A stretch of 64,000 bases of DNA from Bacillota bacterium (GTDB taxonomy: Bacteria; Bacillota; Clostridia; Acetivibrionales; DTU013). The stretch covers positions 1-64,000 of the forward strand of contig JAEZRE010000023.1 of assembly GCA_023412915.1 (NCBI GenBank), written 5' to 3'. Position numbers and translations under genes: made by a program. Below are positions 42,201 to 49,806 of the stretch, piece after piece; within the stretch, counting starts at the first letter, position 1; every line of letters starts with the position of its first letter. The notes beneath the pieces were generated by a model that saw nothing but the letters and a program-made list of their open reading frames with translations, was not told the origin of the DNA and did no database searches.

Positions 42201-43913
42201 CTATTTCCCCATCGCCTGAGATATATCCTTGAATAATTCAGCCCTGTCCCACTCCAGTCCTCGGTACGGTATTTTACCCGGTACCTGCGAACGATCGAGC
42301 AGATCTGTGCCGTCGGAAAGGTAATCGTAGGATACTCCGGCGGCGTTCATAATGGTCGGCGCAAGGTCTAGAGTGGAGGCGACCCTGTTTTCCTCGCGGT
42401 ATTTTGTCTTATCGGGTGTGATGATATACAGCGGCACAAATTCATAATTCTTGCCTTCTATCATTGTAGCGGCCTGCGTGTAATCCGGACTTACAATTTT
42501 AGGCGTGTGATCGCCAAAAATTATTATATAGGCGTTGTCATACTTCTCCTGTATAGCTTCGACGTAAGCCTTCAAGCTCTGGTCCACATAGGTCATCGAA
42601 ACGAAATAATCCCTTACGATCTTGTCCGAAACATCGTCATAGTCGCTGTTGTTATAATAATTCATTACGCTCGTGAACGGTCCGTGGCTGGTCATCGTTA
42701 TGGCATACGACAGCAGCGGCTTCGTCACCTTTGATACCCTGTCGAGCGCAAAATCGAATACCTTGTCGTCGGGAGCGCCCCAGCCGGCATCCTTCATGCC
42801 CATCTTTTCAATACTGTAGAATTCTTCGAAGCCAAACGTACGGAAAGCCAGGTCGCGGTTGTAATACCTCGCAATATTGCCGTGGAAGGCCAGCGATTCG
42901 TAGCCGGCAGCATTAAGCTGCTTTATGAAGGCGTTAGGCGCCTTGTAGGTCGTCAGCTTGATTGCGGGATAGCCCACCAGAGGCTCCACGCTGTTTATTA
43001 TTGAAAACTCGGCGTCCGAGGTACCGCCTCCGAAATGGTAGCTTACCATGTAAGGGAAGTATACGCTGTTACTCGTGAGGGAATTCATGTAGGGCATGAC
43101 ATATTTGCCGTTATGCTGCTGATTAACAATAACGGAATCCATGGATTCCACCTGGATTATGAAAATATTCGCCTTTTTCGGGTTTTCGACCGTTTTGGAG
43201 ATCTGCTTGCCGTATTTCAGGCTGTTGATATAGTCCTCCGTGCTTTGTCCGTAATACAGGCTGACCACACTGTTGGTCAAAGTACCATAGCGCTGCACGA
43301 TTCGGGATTCTCCAAGGAAATGGTTCTGCGCAATATTTGTTATAAACACTTTATTTTTATAATGGCCGTACTGCGTATACGCCGTCGCGAGCAAAGCCAG
43401 CACTATCGCCGCATCGACGATGACCCACAGCTTCTTTCTCAGGCGGTTTGCCCTGAAATATGTGACTGTGAGGAAAACAAACAGCGGCAGGTCTATGAAC
43501 GCCACCAGAAGGATCGGATTCTTCGGCGAAGAAGCGTTCATTACCGCAACAAAACCCTCGTAGAAGTTCTGAATGAATACTTCCATGTGCAGGTAGTTGT
43601 TGAAGTACAGGTAATACGACATGTTTATCAGTATATACAGCGCCTGTATGACGTAAAACACTATAAACAGCGCCCTTGACCTGAAACGGAACAGTATCGG
43701 GTATATTGCGACTACGATCAGAAGCGTCGTCAGGAGCTTGAAGCGGAACATGTACTTGTCCGCCTGCGGGACGAGCACCTGGTTGAATATCGTTATTTTC
43801 AATACGTTTACCAATACGAAAAGCGCTATTATTATGGTAACAAATATATCGGTCCTGGTCGGAAATACTTCCTTGAGCCAGTCTTTAAATCTACCTAGAA
43901 GTGACTTAGGCAT
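42201..43913 (-). CDS. LTA synthase/phosphoglycerol transferase-type sulfatase-family membrane protein
   Basis: 570 residues. Five membrane helices (to about residue 200) precede an extracellular alkaline-phosphatase-fold domain. That domain has NIFIIQVESMDSVIV, the catalytic-Thr context FGGGTSDAEFSIINS (where LtaS has its nucleophile Thr), and DHTPK near the C terminus. The family polymerises glycerol-phosphate onto a lipid anchor or transfers it to glycans. GGAGG precedes the ATG at 43913, which overlaps the 3' end of the phosphofructokinase gene by 8 bp; the frame runs upstream to 44006. Confidence 0.93.
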   Translation of the reverse strand: MPKSLLGRFKDWLKEVFPTRTDIFVTIIIALFVLVNVLKITIFNQVLVPQADKYMFRFKLLTTLLIVVAIYPILFRFRSRALFIVFYVIQALYILINMSYYLYFNNYLHMEVFIQNFYEGFVAVMNASSPKNPILLVAFIDLPLFVFLTVTYFRANRLRKKLWVIVDAAIVLALLATAYTQYGHYKNKVFITNIAQNHFLGESRIVQRYGTLTNSVVSLYYGQSTEDYINSLKYGKQISKTVENPKKANIFIIQVESMDSVIVNQQHNGKYVMPYMNSLTSNSVYFPYMVSYHFGGGTSDAEFSIINSVEPLVGYPAIKLTTYKAPNAFIKQLNAAGYESLAFHGNIARYYNRDLAFRTFGFEEFYSIEKMGMKDAGWGAPDDKVFDFALDRVSKVTKPLLSYAITMTSHGPFTSVMNYYNNSDYDDVSDKIVRDYFVSMTYVDQSLKAYVEAIQEKYDNAYIIIFGDHTPKIVSPDYTQAATMIEGKNYEFVPLYIITPDKTKYREENRVASTLDLAPTIMNAAGVSYDYLSDGTDLLDRSQVPGKIPYRGLEWDRAELFKDISQAMGK

Positions 43914-45207
43914 TTTTCCCTCCGTGTTTAAAATTCTGGGGTAAATAAGCTTCCAGTTTCTTTTCCGTAAATCTGACGTCCAGCCTGGCAAAACGCTGAA
44001 GGCCATCTTCCAGCTCTATCTCGGGCCAGCCGCCCAGTATGAGAGGCTTCGCATATTCGATGAAAGCGTCCGTCACATCGATTCCATCAGGGGTCAGCCA
44101 TTCTTTCGGCAGAAAACGCTCCGAATTGGCGACCACATCGAGTCTTACCTTGCCGTAGTATGCTTCATACCCTGCGCCAGGCTTCCTGAGTATGGTGGCC
44201 ATCCAGCCCGTGCCATCCTCAATTGCGATCTGTACGGCCTTTTTACCCACCTCGTAAGCCTCCTGCTGGTCGATCGGAGACGCCTGTATCGACGCGGCTC
44301 TCTGCAATACGCCCGGGAGTTGCCCCGTTACCTGGCCCCTTGCTTTTATGCCATGTTCGTTGAGGTAGTTCACCACAGCCTGCGACGCGGTTACCTTGCT
44401 TGCCCCGTATTCCACATGACCGAACGCATCGCGCGCCTCGCCTATATTGCCCACGTCGAAGCCTTCGTTGACCACAACGATGCAGCGGCCGGATCTTAAG
44501 AGTTCACGGTTTACATTTTCGGCGAGCGTCTCGAGATTGTGTCCCGACTCTGCCATGTAAAGCTGAAGCGGCATTTCTCTCCGCGGGTCCGCCAATCTGG
44601 CTGCCGCGGTGATGTAACCGGCTTTCCTGCCCATCGCCTGAAGGACCGCTACGGCTTCCGAAACGCACATTCCCCTGCTTTCCTCATTTACATTCTGTAT
44701 GGTATGTGCCCAGTATCTGGCGGCGCTGCCGTAGCCGGGCGTGTGATCTATTATTGTGAATTTGTCGTCGCCAAGGTCGTTATCGATGGTCTTTGGGACT
44801 CCCGCCACTATCAGCTCCAGGCCTCTCTGTGCTGCAAGCCTTGAAACCTTGTCGGCTGTATCCATGGAATCATTGCCGCCTATATAAAAGAAATATCCGA
44901 TATCATGCGCCTGAATTACATCTATTATACGGTTGAAATCTTCCGTCTGGCCTTTACCCAGCTTATAACGGCAGGTGCCGATCGCGCCTGCCGCCGGAGT
45001 GATCCGCAGCCTTTTAAGCTCGTCGGCAGGCTGTTTGCCCATATCGATAAGCTCTTCCAGCAAAACTCCCTCAATACCATGCCACCCGGCATAAATGGTA
45101 CCTATACGATCAGGGTATGAAAAGCCGGCGTCCAATACACCCTGCAAAGATGCGTTTATAACCGGCGACGGTCCCCCGGACTGGGCGACCAGTGCGTTTT
45201 TCTTCAT
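43906..45207 (-). CDS. pfp: PPi-dependent phosphofructokinase
   Basis: 433 residues, longer than the ~320-residue ATP enzymes. The motif that separates the two types reads PKTIDNDL (Lys instead of Gly), and the nucleotide-site motif is GGNDSMDTA rather than GGDGS. Both favour pyrophosphate as phosphoryl donor, making the step reversible. NESRGMCVSE and GYGSA are further family segments. PPi-PFK is the main form in some cellulolytic clostridia. It is the first gene of a two-gene unit with the LtaS-like protein; ATG follows GGGGGTCATATG-type sequence. Confidence 0.9.
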   Translation of the reverse strand: MKKNALVAQSGGPSPVINASLQGVLDAGFSYPDRIGTIYAGWHGIEGVLLEELIDMGKQPADELKRLRITPAAGAIGTCRYKLGKGQTEDFNRIIDVIQAHDIGYFFYIGGNDSMDTADKVSRLAAQRGLELIVAGVPKTIDNDLGDDKFTIIDHTPGYGSAARYWAHTIQNVNEESRGMCVSEAVAVLQAMGRKAGYITAAARLADPRREMPLQLYMAESGHNLETLAENVNRELLRSGRCIVVVNEGFDVGNIGEARDAFGHVEYGASKVTASQAVVNYLNEHGIKARGQVTGQLPGVLQRAASIQASPIDQQEAYEVGKKAVQIAIEDGTGWMATILRKPGAGYEAYYGKVRLDVVANSERFLPKEWLTPDGIDVTDAFIEYAKPLILGGWPEIELEDGLQRFARLDVRFTEKKLEAYLPQNFKHGGKNA

Positions 45208-45414
45208 ATGACCCCCATAAGCTTCCGTTATTTAATAACCTGCACCTCACCTAACACATTTCAAATAAAATTATAACACTAGTTTAACATTTAACAATAA
45301 CTAATAGCTGCCTTTTCAGTCAGGCCGGCTGCGAAGCGAAATTGTTCCATTAAATTTATCAGATGATCTGCCGATAACTATAACGGCGTATTCGTTTGAA
45401 AAGGAGATCGAGCC

Positions 45415-46341
45415 ATGGATGGCACCGTTTTACTGATGGACTATTCAGCCTACGAGAGACAAAAGGTTTGTCACATCCTGGATAAAACCGGACGTTTCAA
45501 TATAATAGAAGTAGGCGATTACAATCAATTCAAGCTACTGAATACGGATATTGCCGATCTTAAGCTTATTGTCATGGACCTGGCTTTCCCCACCGAAATC
45601 GATGGTTTTGCAGCGTTATCGAAATTGAGAGCCTCTCCGGATAAATCCGTTCCGATTATCATCGTAACGCAGGCGGACAGATCCGACCTCAAGTCGGCTG
45701 CGTTGCGCTATGGCGTAAATGACTACATATTGAAGCCATATCAGCTAAAAAGACTCGAAAGCTCAATAGTCAGCCTTATAAGGACCGAGAAGCCTTTTCA
45801 CTATGATACGAGCGAAATAGGCGCTATCAGTATGTCGTTCGACAGTTATGTCGAACGTGAGATCAAATACTCCAAACGCACCAACGCCCCCATGTCCATG
45901 ATACTGATAACGACTCTCCAGCTGAATTCCGAAGCCGGTGAAGAACAGCGCATTACAGCCGAATACAAGGCTTCTGTTTTCAACATAGCCGCAAAAAAAG
46001 CCAGGGAAGCGCTGCGTGCAACGGATACGATCGTTTTGAACCGCGGCAGGGATATCATAATCGTTTTGCCGTGTACCGATGAAGCCGGGGCACGTTTGGT
46101 TTCCGAAAAGATAAAAGCCCATACCGAGCCCGAATTTGCAAAGATAGCTTCCAACAGGAACGAATATATCTATCCCGTGCATGTCACGTTTCCCGGGGAC
46201 GGGGATGGTTTTCAGGCTTTGATACAAACGGCTTTCAGAAAGGTAGCGGATAAGGAGATGCTCGAAAAAATTACTTCGATCCCGCCCGACACGCGCAAGT
46301 ATGCGGATAAAAGCTATAACCGCTATCGGAAGTGGTGGTAG
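45415..46341 (+). CDS. Response regulator with degenerate GGDEF-like output
   Basis: 308 residues. The receiver (~1-125) is complete, with VMDLAFPTEIDGF (phospho-acceptor Asp) and YILKPYQ. The C-terminal ~160 residues have a diguanylate-cyclase-like outline (FDSYVEREIKYSKRTNAPMS, then RDIIIVLPCTDEAGARLVSE), but the active-site GGDEF is RGRDI, so it probably does not make cyclic-di-GMP. AAGGAG precedes the ATG. It has no partner kinase next to it. Its 3' end overlaps the convergent restriction-modification gene by 19 bp. Confidence 0.82.
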   Translation: MDGTVLLMDYSAYERQKVCHILDKTGRFNIIEVGDYNQFKLLNTDIADLKLIVMDLAFPTEIDGFAALSKLRASPDKSVPIIIVTQADRSDLKSAALRYGVNDYILKPYQLKRLESSIVSLIRTEKPFHYDTSEIGAISMSFDSYVEREIKYSKRTNAPMSMILITTLQLNSEAGEEQRITAEYKASVFNIAAKKAREALRATDTIVLNRGRDIIIVLPCTDEAGARLVSEKIKAHTEPEFAKIASNRNEYIYPVHVTFPGDGDGFQALIQTAFRKVADKEMLEKITSIPPDTRKYADKSYNRYRKWW

Positions 46342-49127
46342 GCGAAAAGCTGGTCCACAAGCCTATCTATATCATCCAGCAGGTCTTTGCATTGAAGTTC
46401 GACCCGAAGCCGCTTTTCCCGGTGAGCTTCCGCAGCTTCTTTGCCGACCGAATGAACTTCCCCGGTTTTTGCACCGGCCGAATGAACTTCCCCAGCTTTT
46501 GCACCGGCCCGCCACAATTCCCCGTCTTCCTCATTTTGCCCATGCTGCTTATGAAGCATAGCTTTAACTGCGCCGGCTTTTTCGGCGATAGCTTCCTGTA
46601 TTGCCGGGTCGGCCGGCACAAGCGGAAGCTGCTCAAGCATGGCCTTATTTATTGCAAGGTAGCCCCCCGCAAGGTGCTTTTCATAGAACTGTTCCCTCAA
46701 ATATTCCGACATGAACCTGCTGTTCAGAAGTCCCAGTAAATACAGCGGATCAAACCCGCCGAAATCATATATGGCATACGTACCGACGCCCAATGCCAGC
46801 GGCTCCCGGCTGTAATCCGCCTCAATTTCCTTTGCAAGGCCTGCAATTATGATCTTTTCCCCGCACCACAACCTCCATTTGCTTTGAGCTATATCCCCGC
46901 TTTTAGTGATAAAAGCTTTTGGCCAGGTCTTTCCCATATATCTGACATTTTTGAAGCCGGTGGAATATTTATCGATCGAACCGCTGACAACAAAGGGTAT
47001 CGCGTGGTCCTTGGCGTCTTCCGAAATACATCCGGCGAGAGCCTTTGCCTGAAAGCCTGCCGCGCCTGAAGCTATCCTTACGCCATAGTCCTTGAAGCTG
47101 CCGTATCCCGTATAGCAGGCAGAGTTCCTTACTTCGGCACAGCCGGGATTATCCGCGGAAACCGCGATATACTCGCCGTATGCGGTACTGTTCGCTTTTT
47201 TATTTCCTATTGCGATAACCGGATATACTCCTACGTTATGAAAAATATCAATATCAGATACGCTGATGCTGCGGCGCAGGCCGTTCTGCTTCAGATAATC
47301 AAGCACGGGCAGGGCATAACGCGACGACAGCAGGCTGTTCGGCACTATCCAGCAGTATACGCCCTCCTTGTTGGTCTGCCTGACCCCTTCCAGCAAAAAC
47401 GCAGTGTAGATATCGAAGGAACCCTTTAATATGGGATATTTCGCTTTGAGTGAATCCCTTAGCGGATTGCCGTACCTGGCGTCTTCCACGGCGGATATAT
47501 ACGGAGGGTTTCCGATGACAATATCGAAACCGCCCTTCTCTGAAATGACGCCTGCAAATGACGGATCGTTTTTAAACATATCCGCGCTGTCATCGAGGCT
47601 GTCGCAGCATGCGACATGACAAAATCGTTCCGGTTCCGGCGGCCCGCCGCCGTTGGCGGAGGCAAGCGCGCACCGCAATCTGAGCTTTGTCAGCCTGACC
47701 GCCTCTTCATCGGTATCTGCGGCGAAAATGCAGTTCGCGACAGTATGCAGCATTAGCTCGTACCTGCTTTTACCGGCGCCTTGGCACAGCCCTGCTGAGA
47801 TAATATAGCGCACCCTTGTTATCTCCTTAAGCATACCCAGAACGAAAGCGCCTGAGCCGGCCGCAGGATCGAACACCCTGACCTGCTGCAGCGCCCGGTC
47901 GATTTTTATCAAGCTGACCGCCGCCATCCCGGGCAGACTGCGGACATGCTCATCAGGCATCAGGCCTTGCGACTGTGTCAGGCCTCCGGTGGTACATGCC
48001 GTGCCTTGCACTGGTGTTAAGGCTTGCGACTGTGTCGGGCCTTCGGCGGTACATGCCGTGCCTTGCACTGGTGTTAAGGCTTGCGACTGTGTCGGGCCTT
48101 CGGTGGTACATGCCTTGCCTTGCACTAGTGTTAAAGCTTGCGACTGTGTCGGGCCTTCCACGCCGAGCAACTCCCAACAGTCCTCATACGGGAGCTCAGT
48201 CACATTGGAAACGTATTGTGCGAGGCTTTCCCTGCACATGAAGCTTACAGTCTCGAGCGGCGTATAGAATGCACCGCTGTTTTTTCTGTCTCCCTTTTTT
48301 AACCTGCTTACAAAAATATTACCCAGCATTTCAGGATCGATGGCAAGCACCCTGTCGAACGGTTCACTTTCGTCCGGCTTAAAGCCGGGAAGCCATACAA
48401 TCCCCGAAAGGTCCGATGCGTCAGGATACCTTTGGTTGAAAGCTTTAATCACATTCCTTGTGAACACATGGCTGCTGAAAGCTTTTTCTATATCGGTTAG
48501 GGATATCCTCCCCTTCCTGCGAAGAAGATTCAGCAGCTGCCGCTGTGCCGCAGCATTCACAATAGCAGTCAGATCGTCAGTACCCCGGGTTCCGTCCACG
48601 CCCATTATAAATGAAGTCCTTTTTACGCCGCAGTTCCCGGGCTGGCTTGCACCGGACATTTGATTGTTATGCAGGAGTTTGACATAAGAAAGCTTCCATA
48701 TATGCACATTATCCTCATAAAACGCCGTAAAAGCAGCCTCGCATTGTATGGAAGCCAAAACTTCGGATACTGTTTTCACCGGTACAATAGCCCTCACGGC
48801 TAAAACCGCCACCTTAGCATCCCCGCCGCAGTTATAAATCTTTATGACTGATATGTCGCCTGAAGGCATGATGCTGCCAGTCCCTGGGCATTTCTGGCAG
48901 GGTAAGCCCGCATCGGGCTGTATCTGATTAACTTGGTTCGTACCGGGCTGCACTGTATCTCGTTGATCCGCGCCGGGTTGCATAAGATCGGTTTGGACCA
49001 CACCGGACCGCACCCGATCAGTTTGCCCCGCGTCAGACTGTCTCAGGCCGTCGAATACCAGGCCGGCAAATTCTATGAACCTGTCCGGATCGAATGGATT
49101 CTCAATGACCTCGTTAAGAAACTTCAT
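46323..49127 (-). CDS. Type IIG-like (Eco57I-family) DNA N6-adenine methylase/restriction protein with three repeat insertions
   Basis: 934 residues. The AdoMet motif I is VFDPAAGSGAFVLGML (about residue 419) and the catalytic motif is GNPPYI (about 540), marking an N6-adenine gamma-class methylase of the Eco57I/TaqI type. The C terminus (LYLLGLLNSRFMSEYLREQF, LAINKAMLEQLPL) fits the TaqI-like target-recognition domain. No PD-(D/E)XK nuclease was identified with confidence in the N terminus. Three tandem-repeat stretches interrupt it: about residues 36-75, 323-388 and 869-899. No separate restriction or specificity gene is nearby. GGGGG is six bases before the ATG. Confidence 0.85.
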   Translation of the reverse strand: MKFLNEVIENPFDPDRFIEFAGLVFDGLRQSDAGQTDRVRSGVVQTDLMQPGADQRDTVQPGTNQVNQIQPDAGLPCQKCPGTGSIMPSGDISVIKIYNCGGDAKVAVLAVRAIVPVKTVSEVLASIQCEAAFTAFYEDNVHIWKLSYVKLLHNNQMSGASQPGNCGVKRTSFIMGVDGTRGTDDLTAIVNAAAQRQLLNLLRRKGRISLTDIEKAFSSHVFTRNVIKAFNQRYPDASDLSGIVWLPGFKPDESEPFDRVLAIDPEMLGNIFVSRLKKGDRKNSGAFYTPLETVSFMCRESLAQYVSNVTELPYEDCWELLGVEGPTQSQALTLVQGKACTTEGPTQSQALTPVQGTACTAEGPTQSQALTPVQGTACTTGGLTQSQGLMPDEHVRSLPGMAAVSLIKIDRALQQVRVFDPAAGSGAFVLGMLKEITRVRYIISAGLCQGAGKSRYELMLHTVANCIFAADTDEEAVRLTKLRLRCALASANGGGPPEPERFCHVACCDSLDDSADMFKNDPSFAGVISEKGGFDIVIGNPPYISAVEDARYGNPLRDSLKAKYPILKGSFDIYTAFLLEGVRQTNKEGVYCWIVPNSLLSSRYALPVLDYLKQNGLRRSISVSDIDIFHNVGVYPVIAIGNKKANSTAYGEYIAVSADNPGCAEVRNSACYTGYGSFKDYGVRIASGAAGFQAKALAGCISEDAKDHAIPFVVSGSIDKYSTGFKNVRYMGKTWPKAFITKSGDIAQSKWRLWCGEKIIIAGLAKEIEADYSREPLALGVGTYAIYDFGGFDPLYLLGLLNSRFMSEYLREQFYEKHLAGGYLAINKAMLEQLPLVPADPAIQEAIAEKAGAVKAMLHKQHGQNEEDGELWRAGAKAGEVHSAGAKTGEVHSVGKEAAEAHREKRLRVELQCKDLLDDIDRLVDQLFAYHHFR
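47963..48157 (-). repeat. 57-bp in-frame tandem repeat inside the methylase gene
   Basis: About 3.4 near-identical 57-bp units encode 19-residue EGPTQSQALTPVQGTACTx. As 57 is divisible by three, copy-number change would not shift the frame. It lies just before the AdoMet-binding motif. Confidence 0.9.
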
Positions 49128-49148
49128 CGTCGGCCCCCGTAACCTTTT

Positions 49149-49769
49149 TCAGCCGCGGCCCGAATGGCCGAAGCCGCCGCCTCTGTCCGCTCCGATCGTG
49201 CGAGGATCGGGGTGCTTTATGAAATTTGCGCGTTTGTATTCGCAGAAAACCATTTGCGCAATTCTTTCACCTTTTTTTATGTATATGGTTCCATATGGAT
49301 TTCCAAGCTTGTCAAGATAGATTTTCTGTCCGGAGACTGCAAGAGAGGCGGCCGGTAAAGGTTTGCCGTCCTTTGCCAGATATTCGAGCAGCCCTGTTTC
49401 GGTATAATCCCGGTACAGCTCCTCTAAAATGCCCGGATCCACCGCGATCTGGTAAGGGAGGTTGGCTATATTGTATGTATTCTGCAATAAAACTCCGACC
49501 GTATCCCTGTAATCGCTGTCGATAGTGCCAGGCCCGTTCGGCACCCTGAGTTCGGTTTTCAGCGACAGACCGCTCCGCGGCCTGATCTGTGCTTCATATT
49601 CGGTATCCATCGCCATATTGAAATCCAGCGGCATTATTTTCGTTTCGCCTGGTCTTACAGCCATGTCACACGTCGCGAAGAGGTCACAGCCGGCGGCGTG
49701 CTGCGACGCATAGACCGGGATTTTACCTTCTCCCCCGACCTTGATATATACGTTGATTTCATTTTCCAT
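49149..49769 (-). CDS. dut: dUTP diphosphatase with an insertion
   Basis: 206 residues; trimeric dUTPases are ~145. All five motifs are present: AGCDLFA, RPRSGLSLK, GTIDSDYRD with the substrate-stacking Tyr, ERIAQMVF and the P-loop-like DRGGGFGHSG. Between motifs III and IV are ~65 residues instead of ~20 (from QNTYNIANLPYQI to YGTIYIKKG). The insertion contains an Asp/Glu/Leu-rich helix. It hydrolyses dUTP to dUMP and keeps uracil out of DNA. GGAGAG precedes the ATG at 49769. It follows the U32 gene by 37 bp. Confidence 0.92.
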   Translation of the reverse strand: MENEINVYIKVGGEGKIPVYASQHAAGCDLFATCDMAVRPGETKIMPLDFNMAMDTEYEAQIRPRSGLSLKTELRVPNGPGTIDSDYRDTVGVLLQNTYNIANLPYQIAVDPGILEELYRDYTETGLLEYLAKDGKPLPAASLAVSGQKIYLDKLGNPYGTIYIKKGERIAQMVFCEYKRANFIKHPDPRTIGADRGGGFGHSGRG

Positions 49770-49806
49770 AGATCTCTCCCCCTGCATTCCTTCTCCGGTC
49801 CGACAT

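Noticed and set aside
47953..48241. Repetitive plus- and minus-strand small frames and a CRISPR-like look
   Set aside because: The units are contiguous 57-bp tandem repeats without unique spacers and are in frame with the methylase.
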